From contig CAAFQT010000048.1 in the NCBI GenBank assembly GCA_900765185.1, positions 1 to 12,606 on the forward strand: DNA of 12,606 nt, in the 5' to 3' direction. The position numbers and the translations under genes are program-made. This DNA comes from an uncultured Collinsella sp. (GTDB lineage: Bacteria > Actinomycetota > Coriobacteriia > Coriobacteriales > Coriobacteriaceae). Positions 6,332-12,606 of this stretch are shown piece by piece. A model generated the notes under the pieces. It saw only the letters and a list, made by a program, of their open reading frames with translations, did not search any database and was not told where the DNA came from. Numbering within the stretch: position 1 is the first letter of the stretch; each line of letters opens with the position of its first letter.

Positions 6332-7762
6332 ATGGCATCGAAGAACCTTTTGCCCGTCGTCGCACTCTGCGGCGCGCTCGCAACCGGAACGTCTGTCGCC
6401 GCTTGGGCGGCTCCCGTCATGGCAGACTCCTTACCAGCAGCCCTAAGTTCCGCACCAAATCCATCGAGCGCCATTGCGTGCAAGCGTTTTTCGATCGCAC
6501 AGGCCGCAATCTCGACCTCGGGATGTCTTCGTCGTAATACGGACGGCTCGATAGTCGTGGATATCGATCGTTCGAACAAGGCAAACGGCTCCCGGGCGGG
6601 GTGCGCCGTCTGCACGTGGCGCTCGGCTGTGCTCGATGCAGATGGCGATCCATGCAATTTAGAGCTGCGCATCGACATCGCTTCGGTCGATGACTCGGCG
6701 AACGGAGCGAAGGTCGCCTTCGACGGTACGTTTTTTGAGAAAGGAGGCGGTATATGTCTGGGCTGCGCCGCCGCGAATGCAGACGATGCGCAGCCCACCC
6801 TCTCATTCACGGCATCATTGCGGCTGACCAAAGCCGGCACCGATGCCATCGCGGCGGGAGAAGCGTCCCTGCTGTTCTACGCCGTCAGTACCAAAGACAC
6901 AGACGCTCATTTCGAGAAGCCAGCCGGATCACTCAGCCTTACACGAGGGATAGAGGCAGGTCCTTTTGAAATCGATTCCCACGCGCAAAGCAGGCAACGC
7001 ATTCTTGCCGACCCGGCGCTTCTCGAAATGGAGTGGAACGGATCCGGAGCTATCGGAATTCTCCCCTCCGCGTTTGACGCCAAGACGCTCCCCCCAAACG
7101 ACGAACCCATCAACGCAACCATACAAGAAGAGAGCGCGGACAAAGAAGCAGGTGCGGGCGACACGCCGTCGCCGACAAACAGCGTCCCAGCTTCTCTCGA
7201 AGCACCGAATGAACCCGCTACCGATCCAAACGATTCCGAACTCGCGGACAGTCTGGGGCTTGCTGATCCTCAAGAGATCGATGAAGGTAACTGCTGCGTG
7301 CTTGCCGCGCTCGACCACACAGAGGTCATCGACGCTGCGAACATCGAAGTTGCCGCCGCCAATCAACCCGTCCGCAAGTCGGCCATCATCGCATTTCCCG
7401 AATCCATCGAAGTCGTCTTTTTGCCATCGGGCGAGGTCGTGGCCCCAACACTGCTCACCTTGTTGGGCGCCAAGAATACTCGAAACGAAATTAAAAAGGT
7501 CACGGTTGTCGACCCTGCAACCACCGCCAAGCTGCGTCTATACGCCGTTGCTCCAGATGGAGGCAAGACCTTGGAATTCGATGGCGACACACTCCTAGCC
7601 TGGCGGCGTCTGGACATTATGCAAGACGTCTCGTATCAGATCGAACTCGAAGGGTTTGATCGTGCCCGCGATGCCAATATCATCGCCGCGGCTATTGAAT
7701 TCCCGCAGCGGCTTATGACACTGCGCTTTGAATACTATCCCTATGTCCCGACAACCACCTGA
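6332..7762 (+). CDS. Large secreted Cys-containing protein with C-terminal beta domain
   Basis: 476 residues. Signal peptide 1-31 with Ala-rich cleavage region. Residues ~45-230 form a first extracellular domain with seven cysteines (50, 65, 91, 94, 108, 142, 145), including CAVC and CLGC, which suggest disulfides or a metal site. Residues ~260-320 are an acidic Pro/Ser/Glu/Asp linker, ending in a Cys pair (321-322). Residues ~350-476 (FPESIEVVFLPSGEVVAP, then repeating strands) resemble the secreted protein at 5449-6048. There is no sorting motif or C-terminal membrane segment. ATG 6332 has AAGGAG 5 bases upstream; it starts 18 bases after the LAQTG gene, so it is in the same operon. Third codon positions look less GC-rich than in the flanking metabolic genes. 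Function unknown. Confidence 0.82.
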   Translation: MASKNLLPVVALCGALATGTSVAAWAAPVMADSLPAALSSAPNPSSAIACKRFSIAQAAISTSGCLRRNTDGSIVVDIDRSNKANGSRAGCAVCTWRSAVLDADGDPCNLELRIDIASVDDSANGAKVAFDGTFFEKGGGICLGCAAANADDAQPTLSFTASLRLTKAGTDAIAAGEASLLFYAVSTKDTDAHFEKPAGSLSLTRGIEAGPFEIDSHAQSRQRILADPALLEMEWNGSGAIGILPSAFDAKTLPPNDEPINATIQEESADKEAGAGDTPSPTNSVPASLEAPNEPATDPNDSELADSLGLADPQEIDEGNCCVLAALDHTEVIDAANIEVAAANQPVRKSAIIAFPESIEVVFLPSGEVVAPTLLTLLGAKNTRNEIKKVTVVDPATTAKLRLYAVAPDGGKTLEFDGDTLLAWRRLDIMQDVSYQIELEGFDRARDANIIAAAIEFPQRLMTLRFEYYPYVPTTT

Positions 7763-7841
7763 GGCTTAAATGCTGCGCATCATTCCTAACACCACTTATA
7801 TAACGTATTAGATGAGTCGCGATGTGCCTCGCATTTCGTTC

Positions 7842-7850
7842 TGCTACGAT
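7842..7850 (+). promoter_or_regulatory. Candidate extended -10 promoter for the DUF554 gene
   Basis: TGCTACGAT fits the extended -10 form (TGN followed by TACGAT). It sits about 30 bases before the ATG at 7881, giving a short leader. No good -35 is visible, which extended -10 promoters tolerate. A nearly identical element precedes the TerB-type gene. Confidence 0.35.
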
Positions 7851-7880
7851 TGCCACGTTGGCATCAATACAGGAGGGCTC

Positions 7881-8597
7881 ATGCCGGGCTTGGGAACAAT
7901 CATCAACGTTGTGCTTTTAGTTGCGGGCGGTCTTTTGGGATTAGCGGGCGGCCGCTTCATTACACCGCGCATCCAAGACACGCTCATGAAAGCATCGGGG
8001 CTGTGCGTCCTGTTTATCGGCCTGGGCGGCACCATGCAAAAGATGCTCATCATCGATGGAAAGGCGCTAGCGACCACCGGTACCACCATGCTCATCGTCT
8101 CATTTGCGCTCGGTTCGCTCATCGGCGAGGCCATCAACTTGGAGGCCGCCATCGAGAACCTTGGCGAATGGCTCAAGCGCAAGACTGGCAGTGAGGGCGA
8201 TAACGAGTTCACCAACGCTTTTGTCTCGACATCGCTGACCGTCTGCATCGGTGCCATGGCTATCGTGGGATCGATCCAGGACGGTCTGCTCGGTGACTGG
8301 TCAACGCTTGCCTTGAAAGGCGCATTGGACTGCATCATCGTCTGCACCATGACGGCGTCGCTTGGCCGCGGCTGCATTTTCTCCGCCCTGCCCGTCGCCG
8401 TGTTCCAGGGGACGATCACGTTGTTTGCCGGCGCGCTCTCCCCCATCATGACCACGGCAGCCCTCGACAGCCTTTCGCTCGTAGGCTCCATGCTCATCTT
8501 CTGCGTCGGCGTCAACCTCATCCGTCCTCAGACCTTCCGCACGGCCAATATGCTCCCCTCCGTCGTCATCGCCGTCATCTACGCCCTCCTGTTCTAA
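7881..8597 (+). CDS. DUF554 family integral membrane protein
   Basis: 238 residues, almost entirely hydrophobic helices with Gly-rich turns. It opens with MPGLGTIINVVLLVAGGLLG and continues with GLGGTMQKML, SFALGSLIGE, VGSIQDGLLGD, a central TASLGRG segment, and closes with CVGVNLIRP and a final helix. This is the DUF554 (YdfK/YqgA) pattern at its usual length, about 230 residues and six to seven helices. The molecular function is unknown; a transport or channel role is often assumed. ATG 7881 is preferred because AGGAGG (7871-7876) lies 4 bases upstream. A start 69 bases earlier would add a Cys-containing tail and has no ribosome site. It is separated from the surface cluster by 118 bases with its own likely promoter, so it is probably an independent gene. 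Confidence 0.92.
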   Translation: MPGLGTIINVVLLVAGGLLGLAGGRFITPRIQDTLMKASGLCVLFIGLGGTMQKMLIIDGKALATTGTTMLIVSFALGSLIGEAINLEAAIENLGEWLKRKTGSEGDNEFTNAFVSTSLTVCIGAMAIVGSIQDGLLGDWSTLALKGALDCIIVCTMTASLGRGCIFSALPVAVFQGTITLFAGALSPIMTTAALDSLSLVGSMLIFCVGVNLIRPQTFRTANMLPSVVIAVIYALLF

Positions 8598-8619
8598 ATC
8601 TATCAACGCAGCGGTATCT

Positions 8620-8648
8620 CGAACATCTGTTTGATGCTGTGCTATGAT
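8620..8648 (+). promoter_or_regulatory. Candidate promoter of the TerB/ATPase/helicase module
   Basis: TATGAT (8643-8648), preceded by TGC, makes an extended -10. Seventeen bases upstream lies CGAACA (8620-8625), a half-match to the -35 consensus. Transcription would begin near 8655, about 30 bases before the GTG start and just ahead of the strong AGGAGAGGAG ribosome site (8671-8680). This is the best-looking promoter in the window and indicates that the module is transcribed separately from the DUF554 gene. Confidence 0.5.
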
Positions 8649-8685
8649 ATGAGGTCACCGTAGCTGCGTTAGGAGAGGAGAAGCG

Positions 8686-10446
8686 GTGGCCGACCAGGAC
8701 ATCAAGATGCTCATCGAGCGCATTATGGCCGAGGCCCGGACCCATCAGTCCACCCGCTTCTCAAACGAAATCTACGCAGACGAGCCGATTCTCAAAACCG
8801 GCCGACAGATGCAGAATTTCCTCCCCGACCAGTACCGTAAAATGCGCGAGATATCGCGCTGGCAGGATGACCCCAAGGGCGGTGCGGGCCGCTGGCTTTC
8901 GGAAGCCGAGCTTTTTTACCGCCAGGGCCTGCTGATGGCCGACTTTGAGGACGACTGTCCCTACAACGGCACCTTTAAGTCGTACTTTCCCACCTACAAC
9001 GCCATGAGCGACCGGCAGCTGCGCGGCTACTTTACCTGGCGTGCCCAAGTGCGCCGCGGAACCGTCGAGGAAACGTCTACGTCCTTTGCCTTTCTGTATC
9101 TCTATGAGCTGATTTGCGGCATTGGCGTAGATGACCCGCTCGACGGTTTTAACAAGATCAAGGCCTTTTGGGATGTCTATCGCGCCTTCGAGCCCGGCAT
9201 TGATCGGTTTGCACGCGTGTGGTTGCAGGATTACGCCGTATTCCATGGGCTCGACCCCAAGCTGCTCCGCGACTCTAAAACCGTCATGTTCGATAACGCC
9301 CTTATCGAGCTGCGGCGCGCGGCACGAGACCTTGTACCGGCACCGGCACCGTCCGACCAGACCCCCAAACGTCGCAAAACCTCCGAGCCCACGCTCCCCC
9401 TTCCGCCCGATGAGGTGCGCGAGGAGCGACTCATGGCCGCCATCAACGCCCTCTCCACGTACAACCTAAGTAACTCGCGGCTCGACCGCAGCCACCACCG
9501 CGATCTGCGCCACGTGGCATGCGCCGCGTATGTCCGCATGGCGCGCTACTATGACACGCATCGAAAGACCGGCATCGTAGCGAGCTTGTTTGGGGAGGAG
9601 ACGGCCATGCCCTACACCATGTTTGCCTCGGCCGTATTCTTTGCGCCCGAGCGCCACGAGAACTGCGAATACCGCCTGGATCCCATCCATATCTACCGTT
9701 GCCAAAACGGCTTTTGGGAATGTATGCGTATCCATGGTAGTAGGCAAAAGAGCAGCAAGCTCGGTGAAATGATGCGCGCCTGCGACCAACGCCTGCGCCT
9801 GGCGCTGGACCCCGCCCATCCCCTTAAGGAAGAAAAGGTCCCCAAATATCTGGCCAAGATTATCGATGACGAGATTGTGGCATGGCTTTCGTGGGACGCC
9901 GCACACCAGCCCGTCAAGATCGATATCGACCTGACTCAGCTGGGGCACATTCGGAGCGCCGCTGCGCAAACGCGCGAAGCACTTTTAATCGACGAAGAGC
10001 GCGAGGACGGCGCACCTGTGGAAGCCGAGGCAGCGGACTCAGGGCAACCGGAAGCCGAGCCCGTAGCCGACGCGATTGTCGAGGCGGTCGCGGCACCCAT
10101 TCGGCAGGACGAGACCGACGAGCCAACCATATCCACCGAACAGTTTGGTGTCGTGGCACCGCTTCTCGCGCCGACGCCCGCGTTCGCAGCTGTTGCGCCC
10201 GCTGACGCCACGAACGAACTCACGCCTGCCGCAGACGCCTATCTCCGCGCGCTGCTCGAGCACAACGCAGTACAGGCGGAATCGGCGGTAGTGCAATCGG
10301 GGCAGAGCGAGGACATGCTCGTCGACAGCATCAACGAGGCGCTCTTTGACCTGGTGGGCGACACCGTAATTGAATTTAGCGCGGCAGGGCCGCAGATTAT
10401 TGAGGACTACGAAGCAGACGTGAGAGGATACCTAGACCATGAGTGA
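8686..10446 (+). CDS. TerB-N/TerB-C domain protein, first gene of an ATPase-helicase module
   Basis: 586 residues, cytoplasmic. The TerB-N domain is at ~48-215, with RW (58-59), the acidic cluster MADFEDD (84-90), YFPTYN, LRGYFTWRAQVRRG and FAFLYLYELICGIGV (134-148), all diagnostic. A basic patch PKRRK (227-231) follows. A middle domain (~245-415) holds TYNLSNSR, YYDTHRKTG, LFG and RCQNGFWECM. An acidic Ala/Glu/Pro linker spans ~435-505. The TerB-C domain (510-583) has ELTPAADAYLRALL and INEALFDLVGDTVIE...IIEDY. No classical TerB core is seen between them. TerB-type domains are helical and may bind metal through acidic residues; in Ter-associated systems they are linked to DNA-processing ATPases and helicases. 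GTG 8686 is set by AGGAGAGGAG just upstream. It overlaps the ATPase gene by 8 bases. Confidence 0.93.
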   Translation: MADQDIKMLIERIMAEARTHQSTRFSNEIYADEPILKTGRQMQNFLPDQYRKMREISRWQDDPKGGAGRWLSEAELFYRQGLLMADFEDDCPYNGTFKSYFPTYNAMSDRQLRGYFTWRAQVRRGTVEETSTSFAFLYLYELICGIGVDDPLDGFNKIKAFWDVYRAFEPGIDRFARVWLQDYAVFHGLDPKLLRDSKTVMFDNALIELRRAARDLVPAPAPSDQTPKRRKTSEPTLPLPPDEVREERLMAAINALSTYNLSNSRLDRSHHRDLRHVACAAYVRMARYYDTHRKTGIVASLFGEETAMPYTMFASAVFFAPERHENCEYRLDPIHIYRCQNGFWECMRIHGSRQKSSKLGEMMRACDQRLRLALDPAHPLKEEKVPKYLAKIIDDEIVAWLSWDAAHQPVKIDIDLTQLGHIRSAAAQTREALLIDEEREDGAPVEAEAADSGQPEAEPVADAIVEAVAAPIRQDETDEPTISTEQFGVVAPLLAPTPAFAAVAPADATNELTPAADAYLRALLEHNAVQAESAVVQSGQSEDMLVDSINEALFDLVGDTVIEFSAAGPQIIEDYEADVRGYLDHE

Positions 10447-11743
10447 TACCGCATCCGCAGCGCCCCGTGTACCCAAACGCGTCGCTGCCGTTATCCTTAA
10501 CTCGCTCAAGGGCGGCGTGGTCCCGCGCATCGGCCTTCCCTATATCACCGTGGGACGCGAGGTCGAGATTCGCGCCCTGCTCACCGATTTGAGTCTCATC
10601 GCCGATGGCGGCGCGAGCTTCCGCTTTTTAGTCGGTCGCTACGGAGCCGGCAAGAGCTTTTTGCTCCAGACCATCCGCACGCACGCCATGGGCGAGGGAT
10701 TCGTCGTCGCCGATGCCGACCTATCCCCTGAGCGCCGCCTGCAGGGCGGCCAGGGACAGGGCCTTGCCACCTACCGTGAGCTCATCCGCAACATATCGAC
10801 TAAAACGCGCCCCGAGGGCGGTGCACTCAACCTTATCCTGGATCGCTGGGTCGCCTCGTGTGCCGATGCCGATGAGTCTGCCGTCAATGCCCAACTGGCC
10901 CCGCTCGAGGAAATGGTCCACGGCTTCGACTTCTCCCGTATGCTCCGCCGCTACCGCGCGGCCGTATCCGAGGGCGACGAAGAAGCTATGAGCCGCGTGA
11001 CCAAATGGATCCGCGGCGAATACCGTACCAAGAGCGAGGCTCGCGCCGAGCTGGGCTCCTCGACCATCATCAGCGATGACGACTGGTACGACTACGTTAA
11101 GCTCATCGCGCGTTTTTTGGTCTGCAGCGGCTACAAGGGTATGTTGGTGCTCATCGACGAGCTCGTGAATCTGTATAAGATTCCCAACGCGATCACGCGC
11201 CAGTACAACTACGAGAAGATCCTGACCATGTACAACGACACACTCCAGGGCAAGGCGCAGTACCTGGGCATGATCATGGGCGGCACGCCAACCTCCATCG
11301 AAGACCGCCGCCGCGGCGTGTTCTCCTACGAGGCTCTGCGTAGCCGACTCGCTCAGGGTCGCTTTGCGCGCGAGGACCTTAAGGACATGCTCGCGCCCAT
11401 CATCCGTCTGCAGCCACTCACCTACGAGGAGCTGCTGGTGCTGATCGAAAAACTCATGCAAATTCACGCCGGCTACTTTGGCTGGACGCCCACGCTTACC
11501 GAGAACGACTTGGTGGACTTCCTCAAGATCGAGTTCGGTCGTGTGGGAGCCGACACACATCTGACGCCGCGTGAAGTCATTCGCGACTTTATCGAGCTGC
11601 TCGACATCCTATGCCAGAACCCCGACGCCAACGTAGCCGAGCTGCTGCAAAGCGTCGGCGGCGACGCGCTGGTGCCGGCAGCAGCAACAGGCGACACCGG
11701 CACCGCAGGCGGCGACCGTAACTTCGCCGAATTCACCATCTAA
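10439..11743 (+). CDS. BrxD-like P-loop ATPase (DUF2791, BREX-type ATP-binding protein)
   Basis: 434 residues, cytoplasmic. A short leader and the GxPYITVGREVEIRALL segment precede Walker A GRYGAGKS (66-73, Lys72). ADADLSPERRLQ and GQGLATYRELIRNI follow. Walker B is MLVLIDEL (235-242, Asp240 Glu241), then MIMGGTPTSIEDRRRG, a sensor-like strand and arginine-rich segment, and LTPREVIRDFIELLD near the end. This order is that of DUF2791, the ATPase called BrxD in BREX type 2 and found in other DNA-processing contexts. It probably hydrolyses ATP as an oligomer to load or regulate the neighbouring helicase on DNA; that coupling is inferred. The ATG at 10439 lies within the TerB gene end, with GAGAGGAT about 10 bases upstream, so translation is coupled. 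The last ~20 residues are a low-complexity Ala/Gly/Thr tail. Confidence 0.93.
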   Translation: MSDTASAAPRVPKRVAAVILNSLKGGVVPRIGLPYITVGREVEIRALLTDLSLIADGGASFRFLVGRYGAGKSFLLQTIRTHAMGEGFVVADADLSPERRLQGGQGQGLATYRELIRNISTKTRPEGGALNLILDRWVASCADADESAVNAQLAPLEEMVHGFDFSRMLRRYRAAVSEGDEEAMSRVTKWIRGEYRTKSEARAELGSSTIISDDDWYDYVKLIARFLVCSGYKGMLVLIDELVNLYKIPNAITRQYNYEKILTMYNDTLQGKAQYLGMIMGGTPTSIEDRRRGVFSYEALRSRLAQGRFAREDLKDMLAPIIRLQPLTYEELLVLIEKLMQIHAGYFGWTPTLTENDLVDFLKIEFGRVGADTHLTPREVIRDFIELLDILCQNPDANVAELLQSVGGDALVPAAATGDTGTAGGDRNFAEFTI

Positions 11744-11778
11744 CCTGCCAAAAAGGGACAGGTTTATTTTGGCAGGTT
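11742..11778. repeat. Perfect 12-bp inverted repeat after the ATPase gene (attenuator, terminator or REP-like element)
   Basis: AACCTGCCAAAA (11742-11753) pairs perfectly with TTTTGGCAGGTT (11767-11778) across a 13-base loop. The left arm includes the last two bases of the ATPase stop codon. TTTTAT at 11777-11782 overlaps the right arm, so it could act as a partial terminator. A third, internal CAGGTT (11759-11764) can also pair with the left arm AACCTG, giving a mutually exclusive smaller hairpin. The GGGACAGG-type core is reminiscent of dispersed palindromic repeats found near operon ends in many bacteria. A genome-wide count would decide this. Confidence 0.6.
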
Positions 11779-11859
11779 TTATCTGGGCGAACGTTGAGAC
11801 TGTAATGCAGCAAGCCGTTGCCAGCCGCGTTGAGAGATTCGTTTTTGAGAGGAGGCCCC

Positions 11860-12606
11860 GTGAACGCCTTTGACCGCTACGCCCCGTTTATCCAAGACTT
11901 CATCTACTCCCACGATTGGGAGAGCCTGCGCTCTATCCAGGTTGCGGCGGCAGACGCCATCTTTAACACACAAGACAATGTGCTCCTAACGGCATCCACA
12001 GCTTCCGGCAAAACCGAGGCAGCCTTCTTTCCCATCCTGACCGAGTTTTGGGAGAACCCGCCCGCAAGCGTTGGTGCCCTCTACATTGGCCCCCTCAAGG
12101 CACTCATCAATGATCAGTTCGTCCGTCTCAATGACCTGTGCGAAGAGGCCGATATCCCTGTCTGGCACTGGCATGGCGATGTCTCGCAGTCGCACAAGGC
12201 TAAGCTCATCAAAAAACCGAGCGGTATCTTGCAGATTACGCCCGAGTCGCTCGAGGCGCTCCTGATCCATAAGCACATGGCAATCCCTCGTATGTTCTGC
12301 GGCCTGCGCTATGTGGTTATCGACGAGGTTCATTCGCTCATGCGCGGCGACCGCGGCGGTCAGACGCTCTGCCTTATCGAGCGCCTCTCGCGCATGGCGG
12401 GCGTGCAGCCCCGCCGCATCGGCCTTTCTGCCACCATCGGCGACCCCGAGCGCACGGGCGCCTTTCTCTCACAGGGAACAGGACGCGATTGCATCATCCC
12501 CCGCTTTGAGGAACCGCGCCGCGTGTGGCGCATCTCCATGGAGCACTTCTACAACTCGGGTCCCCAGGCACAGCAGCGGGGATTCGAGAGCACGGGTCCA
12601 CAAGAA
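11860..12606 (+). CDS. Lhr/BrxHI-like superfamily 2 DEAD/DEAH-box helicase, N-terminal part (runs off window)
   Basis: 249 codons open to the window edge, from GTG 11860 with GAGAGGAGG (11847-11855) just upstream. Helicase motifs appear in order: Q-like SIQ (25-27), motif I TASTASGKT (44-52, Lys51), Ia PLKALINDQ (78-86), Ib TPESL (127-131), motif II DEVH (155-158) and motif III SAT (190-192). PLKALINDQ and the DEVHSL box point to the Lhr-related helicases, of which BrxHI of BREX type 2 is a member. The second RecA domain and any C-terminal winged-helix part lie beyond the window. It is 116 bases after the ATPase stop on the same strand, with the inverted repeat between. It probably shares the module promoter, though a weak TGTAAT at 11801-11806 could give some independent start. 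DNA translocation or unwinding is the expected activity. Confidence 0.93.
   Translation, partial: MNAFDRYAPFIQDFIYSHDWESLRSIQVAAADAIFNTQDNVLLTASTASGKTEAAFFPILTEFWENPPASVGALYIGPLKALINDQFVRLNDLCEEADIPVWHWHGDVSQSHKAKLIKKPSGILQITPESLEALLIHKHMAIPRMFCGLRYVVIDEVHSLMRGDRGGQTLCLIERLSRMAGVQPRRIGLSATIGDPERTGAFLSQGTGRDCIIPRFEEPRRVWRISMEHFYNSGPQAQQRGFESTGPQE

Noticed and set aside
7812..7880. Earlier in-frame start for the DUF554 gene
   Set aside because: It would add 23 residues not fitting the family start, has no ribosome site, and overlaps the candidate promoter; AGGAGG precedes the ATG at 7881.
10721..11560. 279-residue minus-strand open frame opposite the ATPase
   Set aside because: Antisense shadow without start signals; Walker A and B lie on the plus strand.
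11742..11782. Calling the inverted repeat a strong intrinsic terminator that ends the operon after the ATPase gene
   Set aside because: The T-run is only four bases and interrupted, the stem is half A-T, and the helicase follows on the same strand with no strong promoter of its own; left as an undecided repeat/attenuator.
8620..12606. Calling the module a complete BREX type 2 system
   Set aside because: Only BrxD-like and BrxHI-like proteins are seen; PglW, PglX, PglY and PglZ are absent from the window, and a TerB-domain protein takes the leading position.

Overview
The window is GC-rich, with strong Shine-Dalgarno sites, GTG starts, strictly anaerobic energy metabolism and an actinobacterial-type LAxTG cell-wall sorting motif. 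Together these suggest a host-associated anaerobic actinobacterium of the Coriobacteriia (Collinsella-like). This is inference from protein style and gene content, not from a marker gene. No tRNA, rRNA, CRISPR array, transposase or integrase is visible.

Left part (1-4209): the C-terminal part of an HD-domain phosphohydrolase lies on the + strand, with a damaged-looking start in the first ~90 bases. It converges on a tight three-gene minus-strand operon, transcribed in the order FAD-dependent (lactate-type) dehydrogenase, EtfB, then EtfA fused to a two-[4Fe-4S] ferredoxin. This matches electron-confurcating lactate dehydrogenase, in which lactate oxidation is coupled through Etf and ferredoxin to NAD. 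The genes overlap or abut. A 346-base leader region upstream (4210-4555) carries three tandem operator-like direct repeats.

Middle part (4556-7762): a plus-strand run of five genes encodes a small protein with a possible nuclease-fold fragment, a membrane-anchored extracellular protein, a secreted beta-rich protein, a very short sortase substrate with an LAQTG motif, and a large secreted protein whose C-terminal domain resembles the secreted beta-rich protein. Spacing and overlaps suggest one transcription unit for a cell-surface structure of unknown type. A DUF554 membrane protein with its own promoter follows (7881-8597).

Right part (8640-12606): the most interesting segment. A promoter is followed by a TerB-N/TerB-C domain protein, an overlapping BrxD-like (DUF2791) P-loop ATPase, a perfect 12-bp inverted repeat, and the first 249 codons of an Lhr/BrxHI-like superfamily 2 helicase that runs off the window. 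The helicase and ATPase types are known from BREX type 2 anti-phage systems, and TerB-N/TerB-C proteins belong to the Ter stress-response network. No BREX methylase or PglZ is visible here. The three genes look like a compact stand-alone DNA-processing or defence module whose function is not settled by anything in the sequence.
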